DNA from: Tannerellaceae bacterium
GTDB taxonomy: Bacteria > Bacteroidota > Bacteroidia > Bacteroidales > Tannerellaceae
Direction of reading: 5' to 3'
Assembly (NCBI GenBank): GCA_031278605.1
Contig: JAITKB010000035.1
Span: forward strand, 1 to 35,977
Length of the DNA stretch: 35,977 nt
Shown in pieces: positions 1 to 8,227 of this stretch. Made by a program: the position numbers and the translations under genes. Under the pieces are notes generated by a model. The model saw nothing but the letters and a program-made list of their open reading frames with translations, was not told where the DNA came from and made no database searches. The first letter of the stretch is position 1, and each line of letters begins with the position of its first letter.

Positions 1-793
1 GGGAGGGGCACAGATAGAGAGTCCATATTATGATGCGGGGGCAGGTTTCGATTGGGCTTCTATTTATGCAAGAAATACATCGCCTGCGTTTACCAGTGCA
101 ACAGCAGTAGCAACCAGTAGTACTCCTCCGCCTGGTGGCGGAAAATCTTATTATATTACGGAAAATACGCCTCAGATTCCAAGAAATGGTAGCGCGACTT
201 ATGCAGCTATAAAAACTACAGCTATCCCTACTAAAGGCCATTATGTTTCTGCATTGAGTTTCAGTGAATTAAATGGTGGTCAATTTGCCGGGACAAAAGG
301 AAGCGTTGATGCAACTCAAGGTGTTACATTTTATGTATTGGATAGTCTGCAAGTTCTTACTACCACGGCTACCGGACTTAGTAACGGTACTGTATTTGCT
401 GGTAGTGATGCGTATAATCTGGCCAGAAAAGCAGTGTATCATTTGTTGAATCCGACCCTACCACAACTTACTACTTTGGGCGATTATTCTACGGATCAAA
501 ATGTTACAGCAGCACTGACTGCAGCAATATGGAATAAGTATATACATGTATACAATAATGGCGTAGCATACTATCGTTTGAATATAGGGAGCGTAGTCAA
601 CGGAATATTAAAACCGGAAGTGAAACGGAATAAGTTCTATCAGTTGAATATCGACCATTATAAGGTGCTGGGTGCAGCTACACTCGCAGAACTTTTGGGC
701 GACGAAGACGAAGAAATTACCTCTGAAACCTATCTGACTGTCAAGGTTACTATTGATGAGTGGGTTCCTGTAACAGGCGGTGTGGATATTTAA
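1..793 (+). CDS. Mfa1-like major fimbrial subunit, C-terminal part (5' end outside window)
   Basis: The frame starting at base 2 is open from the window edge to the TAA ending at 793, so about 263 C-terminal residues are present and the true start lies upstream; the TTG at 254 is only an internal codon. Visible family marks are the segment reading YYITENTP followed by a beta strand (ATYAAIKTTAIPT), then near the end YYRLNIG, VKRNKFYQLNI and the terminal Trp strand (IDEWVPVTGGVDI). This order is typical of the C-terminal domain of Mfa1/FimA-type fimbrillins, which are exported as lipoproteins, cleaved, and polymerised by strand exchange into the fimbrial shaft. It is followed by an Mfa2-like gene, the usual gene order. 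The insertion rich in Thr, Ser and Pro (SSTPPPGGG) looks like a surface-variable loop. Assignment to Mfa1 rather than another fimbrillin subfamily is inference. Confidence 0.8.
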   Translation, partial: GGAQIESPYYDAGAGFDWASIYARNTSPAFTSATAVATSSTPPPGGGKSYYITENTPQIPRNGSATYAAIKTTAIPTKGHYVSALSFSELNGGQFAGTKGSVDATQGVTFYVLDSLQVLTTTATGLSNGTVFAGSDAYNLARKAVYHLLNPTLPQLTTLGDYSTDQNVTAALTAAIWNKYIHVYNNGVAYYRLNIGSVVNGILKPEVKRNKFYQLNIDHYKVLGAATLAELLGDEDEEITSETYLTVKVTIDEWVPVTGGVDI

Positions 794-828
794 TTCAAGA
801 TTTTAAATAAGTTTAAAGTAAACCATGC

Positions 829-857
829 GGGGGAGGCGGAGCCTCTCTGCTTCCCCC
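829..857 (+). promoter_or_regulatory. Strong intergenic hairpin between major fimbrillin and anchor gene
   Basis: GGGGGAGGCGGAG (829-841) pairs with CTCTGCTTCCCCC (845-857) over 13 positions, including two G-T wobbles, leaving a CCT loop. It lies between the stop at 793 and the ATG at 890. There is no T-run after the right arm, so it is not a classic intrinsic terminator. It more likely attenuates read-through or protects the 3' end of the shaft-subunit message, which would fit the need for much more shaft subunit than anchor. The structure is seen directly; the role is inferred. Confidence 0.7.
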
Positions 858-889
858 TCTACTGTGTATTATCACAAAAAAGAAGTTAT

Positions 890-1864
890 ATGAAACCGAT
901 AAATTTAGCAAAGATTTGGGGCGCTTTTTGCCTGATGTCTGTAGGCTTGCTAACGCAGGGGTGTGTAGCCGATGATTTGTCGGTATGTGGAATAAGTATG
1001 CACTTCAGATATACCCGAAACATGGACGGTATTGACAAATTTTCCTCTTCAGTAAACAAGATAAATCTGTATGTTTTTGATAAAGACGGATTGTTTGTAG
1101 AGGAATATGTAGAAGAAAGAGATTCCCTGCCGCAAGATTTCACCATCTTTCTTAACTTGACTCCCGGAATGTACGATTTCATTGCGTGGGGTAATCTGGG
1201 AGAAGATTATGAATACCCCTCCATATTAGAAAAAGGTGTAACCCGTATGAGCGATATCCAACTATCTCTCAAACGAAACGCTCAAAATGCAGTGACTACA
1301 CTGCCTGGCTCTTTATTTTATGGTAGTATATTCCGAAAGGAAATCCAGGCAACGGATCTCCAGTTTAGTGAGACGTTGCTCATGGATATGATGAAAAATA
1401 CGAAAGAAATAAAAGTAATAGCTTCCGGCCTGGCCTTGGAGGATCCAACAAAAGCTGCGGAATTAGAATATGGCTGCGCTATAACCTCCAGAAACGGCGA
1501 TTATCGTTTTGATAATTCGATAACCGGCGACACACGGCTACAATATATTCCTCAGGAAACTGTTGGAGATGAACATCAATTGGTGTCCGACTTTGTGATT
1601 CTGCGTGAATTAAGTGATAAAAGTACAGCTTCGAAATTAATCGTCAACCGCAATGCACCCGATGACAGTGTGGAAGAATTAGTTAATGTCGATCTTGTAC
1701 CTCTACTTGTCGCTTTGGCACAAGAGCAAGATTTGGACGTTGTAGATCATTTTGAGATAGAATTAATTTTCGATTTTACACACGCTTCAGTAAGTATCGT
1801 TATTCCCGGCTGGGATGGGGAGATCAATACGGGTAGTTTGGGTGTTGTTGGTGGAAAATGGTAG
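890..1864 (+). CDS. FimB/Mfa2-family fimbrial anchor lipoprotein
   Basis: A 324-residue protein with a lipoprotein signal peptide ending at Cys25 (LLTQGC) followed by VADD, the acidic start associated with surface-exposed Bacteroidota lipoproteins. The N-terminal segment (VNKINLYVFDKDGLFVEEY, then LPQDFTIFLNLTPGMYDFIAWGN) is the hallmark of the Mfa2/DUF1812 family. The C-terminus ends in a strand like those that complete fimbrillin folds. In Porphyromonas the anchor subunit sits in the outer membrane, fixes the fimbria and limits its length. It follows the Mfa1-like gene by 97 bp, with a strong hairpin in the gap, and precedes an accessory lipoprotein by 29 bp, so the genes are probably co-transcribed. 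The start is preceded by a purine-rich AAAAAAGAAG. Confidence in the family is high; the anchor role comes from family knowledge. Confidence 0.87.
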   Translation: MKPINLAKIWGAFCLMSVGLLTQGCVADDLSVCGISMHFRYTRNMDGIDKFSSSVNKINLYVFDKDGLFVEEYVEERDSLPQDFTIFLNLTPGMYDFIAWGNLGEDYEYPSILEKGVTRMSDIQLSLKRNAQNAVTTLPGSLFYGSIFRKEIQATDLQFSETLLMDMMKNTKEIKVIASGLALEDPTKAAELEYGCAITSRNGDYRFDNSITGDTRLQYIPQETVGDEHQLVSDFVILRELSDKSTASKLIVNRNAPDDSVEELVNVDLVPLLVALAQEQDLDVVDHFEIELIFDFTHASVSIVIPGWDGEINTGSLGVVGGKW

Positions 1865-1893
1865 ATTTTGGATAAAAGAAAATTTGTAAAGTT

Positions 1894-3261
1894 ATGAAGA
1901 TCAATACATGGATAAAGATTGGGGTAGTTACTCTGTGGCTTTTAGGTGTAACAACATGCACATCTGATGAATATTCATCAGATAACAGGGATGTTACGCC
2001 AAGTAAGGTGGATCCTTTTGAGGACGGCTCAGTTCCTGTCAAAATACCTCTTACCAAGAGTGTAAATGATGCAGACCCCGAAAACAGAGTTGTATCCGTC
2101 AGATTAATCATAATCAGGGATAACGTGGTGACAAATAATAAAGTAATAGCAAATATTGCAAACACGACGACAAATGTTGAGTTGACTGATATTGCCCCTG
2201 CCGGCTATGTTGATCTTTTTGTAATTGTCAACGAATTATCTGAGTGGGATTTGGGATTAATAAATATAGGAGAAGTATTCTCTTCCAGCATACTTAAAAA
2301 TAAAGTACTCAGTTTTACAAATTATCCGATAGTTAGTCCTACACAGCCGATTCCGATGTTTCAGATGTACGAAAATCTACGAATTACGGTAGATGGAGAA
2401 ACTTTATTAAACAATACACCGGTCACATTAAGCAGTGTCAAAAGACTTTATGCAAAAGTGACGCTTAATTTGAATTGTACCTATACCAATCTGGTCAATG
2501 GGGGGGATCCTATCGAAATAAAACAGGTATCCATTAAAAGCATTCCAAAAGAATCTTATCTGGCTCCAACACCATATACAGAGACGGGAGCTTCCAATTT
2601 CTTCGACGGCAGTACACTGGCGCTCAAGAGAGATAGCAATTACACATGGACAAACACCGGCTTTACAAGTAATTTTCTTTGCTATATCCCGGAATATCTT
2701 GTGTCTGATATTACTCGTTACATGTATATATCAGCTATTGTTAATCTGGTAACGGATGTTAATGCCCAACGGGAATATAAAATAGTATTAGGAGACGGAA
2801 TTCCGAATGGAAATACTTACATGCTTGGGAATAGTAAGTTATATTCCGACGTCAGGATTTCCCGTAATACACATTATACCTTTACCGGGAACATCACAAG
2901 TTTCGACATCCGGGGCGAAGAAGATATCGAAATCAGACCCCAGATTCTGGTGTGGGAAGGGGTATCTGTGGATGAGTCTGAGTTTCGTGTCTATAAACTG
3001 ACGGTTTCGCAAGAGGAGTTTAAGCTTTCACAGAATACATTCAGTGGTGTGGTAGATATATTTACCGACTATTCGGGCGGATGGAGCGCAGTATTGGCTC
3101 CCAAGCAATCCGGAACACTTCGCACAACGTTAACTTCCAGTTCGGGAACATCCGGACAAGGACTATTGAAGTTTGATTACAATGGCCAAGCGATTACCGA
3201 TGCAGATACCATCAAGGTTACGGCAGGGACGGTAACCAAGCAAATTCTAATTAAAAATTAA
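1894..3261 (+). CDS. Mfa3-like accessory fimbrial lipoprotein
   Basis: 455 residues with a signal peptide and a lipid-attachment Cys22 (VTTC) followed by TSDEYSSD, an acidic surface-export-like sequence. The N-terminal half has the fimbrillin pattern: an N-terminal strand (VPVKIPLTKS), VSVRLIIIRD, then a segment on cost and peptide delivery strands (LYAKVTLNLNC). The stretch RNTHYTFTGNITSFD is the strand before the final domain in many fimbrial accessory subunits. The last ~90 residues (KLTVSQEEFKLSQ ... GWSAVLAP ... IKVTAGTVTKQILI) look like a BACON-like beta-sandwich. The position between the anchor gene (29-bp gap) and a large tip-type lipoprotein (40-bp gap) matches the mfa3 place in Porphyromonas, where accessory proteins link shaft and tip. 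It contains a 7-G run at 2500-2506. The accessory role is inferred from fold and position. Confidence 0.7.
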   Translation: MKINTWIKIGVVTLWLLGVTTCTSDEYSSDNRDVTPSKVDPFEDGSVPVKIPLTKSVNDADPENRVVSVRLIIIRDNVVTNNKVIANIANTTTNVELTDIAPAGYVDLFVIVNELSEWDLGLINIGEVFSSSILKNKVLSFTNYPIVSPTQPIPMFQMYENLRITVDGETLLNNTPVTLSSVKRLYAKVTLNLNCTYTNLVNGGDPIEIKQVSIKSIPKESYLAPTPYTETGASNFFDGSTLALKRDSNYTWTNTGFTSNFLCYIPEYLVSDITRYMYISAIVNLVTDVNAQREYKIVLGDGIPNGNTYMLGNSKLYSDVRISRNTHYTFTGNITSFDIRGEEDIEIRPQILVWEGVSVDESEFRVYKLTVSQEEFKLSQNTFSGVVDIFTDYSGGWSAVLAPKQSGTLRTTLTSSSGTSGQGLLKFDYNGQAITDADTIKVTAGTVTKQILIKN

Positions 3262-3301
3262 AAGCAAAAAGTAGTAATTTAATTAACAACAAGGGGGGAA
3301 T

Positions 3302-5827
3302 ATGAAAAAGTGGACTATATATACAGCAATTCTACTTCTGATGGCCGCTTGTGCATTGGACGAAGCTCCAATAAATAGCGAATTACCAAGGGACAGTGAC
3401 GGTATCCCGGAGATAACACTTAACATTACCTTCCCTACACCGGAATCTCCCATTACGCGAGCCATCTCGCTGGAAGACGAAAATACCATAGAACATTTGT
3501 ATATTCTGGTCTTTCACAAAGACGGAGATCCAAATAATCTGTTAGACGATACCTACGCCTATACATTCAAGGCTACTCCAACGGGTGCTGGCGTAGACGG
3601 TGCGATAACCGACTCGGTAGGAGGCAGCAGTACAAATAAGAATATCAAAAAGGTAAAGCTTGCTTTTAAAAGCTCTCCCGGTGAACAACAACGTTTTGTA
3701 CTTCTGGCAAACCTTCCTGCCGCATTAAAAACAATCATAGAGGGATTAAACGATAGCGATGTAGGAACTACAACGGAACAAGATATTATCGAAGATCTTA
3801 ATTTTGATGCTTCGCCCTGGCGAACGGCGCAAAACACGGGGCAAAATAATTTTACACCTTTCCCCATGTTCGGACACATGAGTGAGGCTATCTATATTGA
3901 TTACGAGCATCGCGACAACATCCCATCATCCATAGATATTAATTTAATCCGCTCCCTGGCGAGAATTAACGTGGGAGTGAGTTCGGATGCAGGCGGTTAC
4001 GGTACGACGTTCAGAATAAATCGTGTTTATGTATGCGATGCAAACCATGAGGGGTATGTAGCGCCTCACAACAACTATCTGAACACTACCCCTCCCGATC
4101 AACCTGCACACATAGGGAAAGCCTATCCGAAAGTAAGCCGGAACGGAGACTTTTATTTCGATTTCCCAGCCTCCCCCGACAGGGATCTGAGCAATACGAT
4201 CTATTTGCCCGAATCGGACTCGCTGATTGTCAATGGAGGAGCTACCACCAATCCGCCGGCTTTCTTAGTGGTACAAGCAGATCTGGCAGGGACACCATAC
4301 TATTACCGGATTGATTTTACAAAAGATGGAAAGTATGTCCCATTGCTGCGCAACCATAGCTACAACATCAAAATACTCGACATTAAAACGGCGGGATACA
4401 ATACATTGAATGAAGCCAAGGTTGCCCCGCCTATGACGATGAATGTTTCGGTCATGATAGAAGATGGCCTCAACATTAATAACATTTCGGAATACAACAA
4501 ACTATATTTGTTGGGATTAAGCACCACTGAAGTGCTTTTCGACTGGCAAGGAAACTGGATAGGACGCAGGTCGGGAGATAATGAATACCACGAAGTGAAT
4601 GTTCTTTCAACCTACACCAACGCCGAATGGTCGGCTTCGGTAACCTCCGGTAACTTCATCACGGCGACTAAGGCCTCGTCTACTCAACTGCGAATAGGAA
4701 CCGTATCGGCGAATAAAGTGAACTATACCGGCGAAGAACGCTCGGCAACCGTAAAGATCACAACCGGCTTGATAACCGAAGAAATCATAGTGAGACAAAC
4801 CGGTGGGGCAAACAGCGTTGTGATGGGAATTACGGGAGATGCAGCGTCAAAAACAGCAAAAATTCCTTTGGCTTTTGTGAGCAAAGCCAGGTATAGTAAT
4901 ATATTCAGCGGGAAAAAGATAGGCGACTTTAATGCCAGAGTGATCTGGCAGGAGAAAGGAACAAAAGTGGGTTTCCGCGCTAAATTGATCGGCAATCCTG
5001 GCGACGATGTCAACACGGGACAACATTACATAGAGGTCACAGTTACGGATACAACTACAAATAAGTATGCCAACGCATTGGTTGCCCTTACATGGAAAAA
5101 TGAAGGGGGCGTAGGGCCGGTAGGCAGTAACGAGCCCGACCAGATCGTATGGAGTTGGCATGTGTGGTGTATGCCCGAAGAAGATAGCGGCAACTCCTAC
5201 GGAGGGTATGTAAACAGCGGGTATCACGACCCCAATCAGTCTTTGCTGATGAAGCGGGGGTTAGGCCAAGGCGGTACAACTGCTGCCGAGCGCGGGTTGT
5301 ACTACCAGTGGGGAAGAAAAGACCCGTTCATGTGGGATGTCGTTGGGAATGGGCCGGATTCTCAGGAAAAGGCGGATACGCTGATTAACTTCCACTATAA
5401 GGATATGTCTACTGTTGTAGATGAAGCTATTAAACTTCCTACTACGTTCTTTAAGAACGCTACGGACTGGTTAAGTGCAACAAACAATAACTTGTGGGAT
5501 GCCTCCGGTATAAAAACGTATTATGACCCATGTCCGGAAGGATGGCGTATTCCGCTTTACTATTCGGATATGGATGAGACCCCCTGGAAGAACGATGCGG
5601 TTAGTTATATAAGTACTGCCCGTACCAAATTCTTGAATGGTTACCTCCACCCCTCCTCAGCAGACATCTTTAACGACGTCATCGGGTATATATGGACGGC
5701 GTCTGTAAATGGCAACCAGGCACGCTATACGGAAATAACATCCGGGGGACTTACGTTCACAGGTTCGGCACCCAGAACATCCGGCTATTCGGTACGTTGT
5801 GTGAAAGATTTGAAGCGAAAATTTTAA
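3302..5827 (+). CDS. Large fimbrial tip-type lipoprotein with BACON-like and FISUMP-like C-terminal domains
   Basis: 841 residues. A lipoprotein signal peptide ends at Cys17 (LLMAAC) followed by ALDE. Residues ~35-390 form a fimbrillin-like region (EHLYILVFHKDG, RFVLLANLP, INLIRSLARINVGV, PYYYRIDFTKDGKYVPLLRNH), as in DUF4906-type proteins. Residues ~400-500 resemble a BACON-like sandwich. Residues ~610-838 carry the marks of the Fibrobacter-succinogenes-type paralogous domain (Fib_succ_major/FISUMP): GLYYQWGRKDPF, NNLWDASG, YDPCPEGWRIP, IWTASVNG, SVRCVKD. It is paralogous to the lipoprotein at 9586-11865, sharing the order and wording of these motifs. A T9SS cargo gene starts 97 bp downstream. 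A run of six G (3293-3298) sits in the ribosome-binding position before the ATG. A tip or adhesin role is inferred. Confidence 0.75.
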   Translation: MKKWTIYTAILLLMAACALDEAPINSELPRDSDGIPEITLNITFPTPESPITRAISLEDENTIEHLYILVFHKDGDPNNLLDDTYAYTFKATPTGAGVDGAITDSVGGSSTNKNIKKVKLAFKSSPGEQQRFVLLANLPAALKTIIEGLNDSDVGTTTEQDIIEDLNFDASPWRTAQNTGQNNFTPFPMFGHMSEAIYIDYEHRDNIPSSIDINLIRSLARINVGVSSDAGGYGTTFRINRVYVCDANHEGYVAPHNNYLNTTPPDQPAHIGKAYPKVSRNGDFYFDFPASPDRDLSNTIYLPESDSLIVNGGATTNPPAFLVVQADLAGTPYYYRIDFTKDGKYVPLLRNHSYNIKILDIKTAGYNTLNEAKVAPPMTMNVSVMIEDGLNINNISEYNKLYLLGLSTTEVLFDWQGNWIGRRSGDNEYHEVNVLSTYTNAEWSASVTSGNFITATKASSTQLRIGTVSANKVNYTGEERSATVKITTGLITEEIIVRQTGGANSVVMGITGDAASKTAKIPLAFVSKARYSNIFSGKKIGDFNARVIWQEKGTKVGFRAKLIGNPGDDVNTGQHYIEVTVTDTTTNKYANALVALTWKNEGGVGPVGSNEPDQIVWSWHVWCMPEEDSGNSYGGYVNSGYHDPNQSLLMKRGLGQGGTTAAERGLYYQWGRKDPFMWDVVGNGPDSQEKADTLINFHYKDMSTVVDEAIKLPTTFFKNATDWLSATNNNLWDASGIKTYYDPCPEGWRIPLYYSDMDETPWKNDAVSYISTARTKFLNGYLHPSSADIFNDVIGYIWTASVNGNQARYTEITSGGLTFTGSAPRTSGYSVRCVKDLKRKF

Positions 5828-5875
5828 AAATATATTATCGAAAATACAACTTCAACTTATTACCATATATACATT

Positions 5876-5921
5876 TACAACTTAATTACAATTATATATA
5901 CAACTTAATTACAATTATATA
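5876..5921 (+). repeat. Perfect 23-bp tandem repeat, two copies, just before an ATG
   Basis: Two identical adjacent units (5876-5898 and 5899-5921), each beginning TACAACTTAATTAC and ending AATTATATA, stop four bases before the start codon at 5925. A promoter-like TACATTTA (5870-5877, one base off TAnnTTTG) overlaps the first unit. The repeat fills the ribosome-binding region of the T9SS cargo gene, so a change in copy number would alter the leader. Confidence 0.9.
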
Positions 5922-5924
5922 CAA

Positions 5925-7958
5925 ATGAATAAGCACATAATTATAATAATGGGGCTGTTTTTGATTCCCTACTTTCACCAGAATGCGAAAGGCTTCTACA
6001 ATAAAGGGATAATTTACGTTGGCACCAGCGCTACCGGTACCTCATTATACATCCAAGGCGACTTGACAATAACGGAAAGCGGGAGTATTAGTCATGCGGG
6101 AAAGACCGTCCTGACCGGCGATTTTGTAAATAATGTAACCAGCGGTAATGTGTTCACCACCAGAAGTGGCACGTTTGAATTTAAGGGAAGCAATTCACAA
6201 CGGATTTACGGAACAGCGGATAAAGCGGCGAACTTTATCAAATTCCCCGAAATGGTGATTATCAACAATCAAGCGGCCAATGCGCAAAATTCAACGGTTC
6301 GTATCGACCCGGACATGGGAGCTACCATGAAAAACCTTACCTTCACCCGGGGACGTTTGGTGCTGGATTCCAAAACAGGCAATGGGTATACCACAAATAT
6401 AGCCCATCTGTTGGCCGAAACCGGCGGAACGATTACATACAAACATAATCAGACGAATCTGTATGATGAAGGAATCGTACAGGTAAATCTATCTCTGGGG
6501 GAGAACTACAAAACCGGGCGAATGGTAGGGTTTTCGCCTCCGTTCAAAAACATCTATGCCGATTATTTTTTCTTCAATTTCCTTGCTCAACCGGACAAAA
6601 ACGGCTTTTTTATCGGCACGAAAGATTTTTGGATCAAAAATCCCAAGACGCGTCTGCCGGCCGGCCGGGGATACGTGCTAGGGCAAGGATTGGTGCCCTG
6701 GGGTAATAACGCAACCTACCCTGCCGATCCTTATTATCTGGAAACACGTGATCCGCAATACAGTAGCGCCCTACCCAGTGATGCAATAAGGGATACATTT
6801 GTTTTTGCCCGTAAATTCGCCCCGCCTACACTCAAAACATTCGTGGAAGCTGCAGCGCTTTCCGACCGTTATACCGGTGAAGAGCTGAATACAAGTGATG
6901 TGCATGTCTCATTAGCGGCCGGAGAAGACAGTTACGTCTATTTGGGCAATCCCTATACAACTCCTTTGGATCTGAGTGAATTGGCCAATACCTCCAACTT
7001 AGGAGCAGAGTGGGGAACGTCAATAAACCTTGCAGGAAAACGTTATTATATCCTTTCGGAAGGTAAGGGGAATTACCTGCCCAACAAAGAGTTTGAGTTT
7101 ACTGTTAACTCTCTGGTCGCTCAGGCATCAGGAGCAACAGCACCCACTCCTTATCATGTAGCCCCCATGCAAATGTTCGCCGTGGAGAGAACTGTGAACG
7201 CAGGTGCTGCTACCTTTATCATTCCTGCCTCCAAGCGTACACATGGGAATAAGTCCTTTTTGCGAAGCGACACCCCGCAGGTGACCGATGAGCTGCTTAT
7301 CGAAACAAAAGATGGGATGACCGGTGGATACGACCGCCTGTGCTTAGTATTCAGAAATAATGCCACGCTGGCCTCTACCGATATGTTTGACGCTCCTAAA
7401 CTATTCAACCGTACCGGTGGCGTGAACCAGATATATACCCTCTCATCGGACAACAAAGAGTTGACAACCAACGTTATTCCATCCGCCACAAAAAAGCTCG
7501 TGATGTATTTCGAGCCAGCCCGGCAGGCACAGGAAGTTATCCTGAAAGCCGATCGCCTCAACTCGATAACGTCCGTGGGAAATATCGTACTGGAAGACGT
7601 TCAGACAGGGAAATTAGTTGATTTAAAGAAAAGTCCAACATATCGTTTTATATCTTCTTACAACGATAAAACAGACCGTTTTGTTTTGCATTTCGATGAT
7701 GGAACGGTAGGCCTCGACCTCCTGCCCTCCGCCTCAATTCTTCGTGCAAGTTACGAAACAAACGCGGTTTGGGTATACGGCGTAAGGGACAACCAAATAG
7801 GAAGTACTGCTTTTATTTATGATTTATTAGGTAATTTATTACATCAGCAAACAGTCACGGAAGTACCGTTCTTCCGGATAGACAGAACCCTGGAAAAAGG
7901 GATTTATATCATACGATTATCCGGCGAGGCTTCTGTAGCCCGATTTGCCGTGAAATAA
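5925..7958 (+). CDS. Secreted T9SS-sorted surface protein (677 aa)
   Basis: The N-terminus (MNKHIIIIMGLFLIPYFHQNAKG) is a signal peptide without a lipobox. The next ~120 residues are short beta strands such as SLYIQGDLTITESGSI and SGTFEFKGSNSQRIYG, typical of surface proteins with decorated beta repeats. The middle contains VYLGNPYTTPLDLSEL, a common element before T9SS sorting regions. The last ~80 residues (VWVYGVRDNQIGSTAFIYDLLGN, then EKGIYIIRLSG and a basic end ARFAVK) match the T9SS type A C-terminal sorting domain, which directs passage through the outer membrane and attachment to the surface. The C-terminal third resembles that of the 2081-residue protein at 11904-18149 (PTYRF against PTYTF after a DLxK motif). 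A terminator follows at 7985. The ligand or structural role is unknown; proximity suggests display with the fimbria. Confidence 0.75.
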   Translation: MNKHIIIIMGLFLIPYFHQNAKGFYNKGIIYVGTSATGTSLYIQGDLTITESGSISHAGKTVLTGDFVNNVTSGNVFTTRSGTFEFKGSNSQRIYGTADKAANFIKFPEMVIINNQAANAQNSTVRIDPDMGATMKNLTFTRGRLVLDSKTGNGYTTNIAHLLAETGGTITYKHNQTNLYDEGIVQVNLSLGENYKTGRMVGFSPPFKNIYADYFFFNFLAQPDKNGFFIGTKDFWIKNPKTRLPAGRGYVLGQGLVPWGNNATYPADPYYLETRDPQYSSALPSDAIRDTFVFARKFAPPTLKTFVEAAALSDRYTGEELNTSDVHVSLAAGEDSYVYLGNPYTTPLDLSELANTSNLGAEWGTSINLAGKRYYILSEGKGNYLPNKEFEFTVNSLVAQASGATAPTPYHVAPMQMFAVERTVNAGAATFIIPASKRTHGNKSFLRSDTPQVTDELLIETKDGMTGGYDRLCLVFRNNATLASTDMFDAPKLFNRTGGVNQIYTLSSDNKELTTNVIPSATKKLVMYFEPARQAQEVILKADRLNSITSVGNIVLEDVQTGKLVDLKKSPTYRFISSYNDKTDRFVLHFDDGTVGLDLLPSASILRASYETNAVWVYGVRDNQIGSTAFIYDLLGNLLHQQTVTEVPFFRIDRTLEKGIYIIRLSGEASVARFAVK

Positions 7959-7984
7959 AATTTGTGATTCGTTTCTCTCATTTC

Positions 7985-8024
7985 AGTGTATATGCCGCCG
8001 GATGGCGCCATATACACTTTGTTT
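7985..8024 (+). terminator. Intrinsic terminator of the first fimbrial unit
   Basis: AGTGTATATG (7985-7994) pairs perfectly with CATATACACT (8009-8018). The stem continues past one C-C mismatch with four more pairs around a GGAT loop, and TTGTTT follows. It lies 27 bp after the stop at 7958 and closes the + strand run of fimbrial genes before the AraC-type regulator. Confidence 0.75.
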
Positions 8025-8123
8025 CCTCATATACTACGTTGGAAAAGTTGATTGAAGTAACGAAAAAATTAAATAAATCAATAAAAGTTTGTTGCATTTT
8101 TTATCAATATCTCGTTTTTTTTA

Positions 8124-8131
8124 TAACTTTG
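8124..8131 (+). promoter_or_regulatory. Bacteroides-type -7 element for the AraC-type gene
   Basis: TAACTTTG matches the TAnnTTTG consensus exactly. It would place transcription start near 8135 and give a leader of about 90 nt before the ATG at 8228. No TTTG is found at the expected -33 distance, so activation by another protein may be needed. Confidence 0.5.
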
Positions 8132-8227
8132 AGCGTTCATTTATGTTGTACCATAGTACAAATAACAAACACAATGATACGATATACTCTTTTTCAAATG
8201 ACAATAAAACTATAAAATTTATAAAGA

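Noticed and set aside
7964-8215. Small + strand frames between the terminator and the AraC-type gene (also 8089-8343)
   Set aside because: They run through the terminator hairpin and the promoter region or overlap the AraC gene in another frame; no family or ribosome-binding signal supports them.
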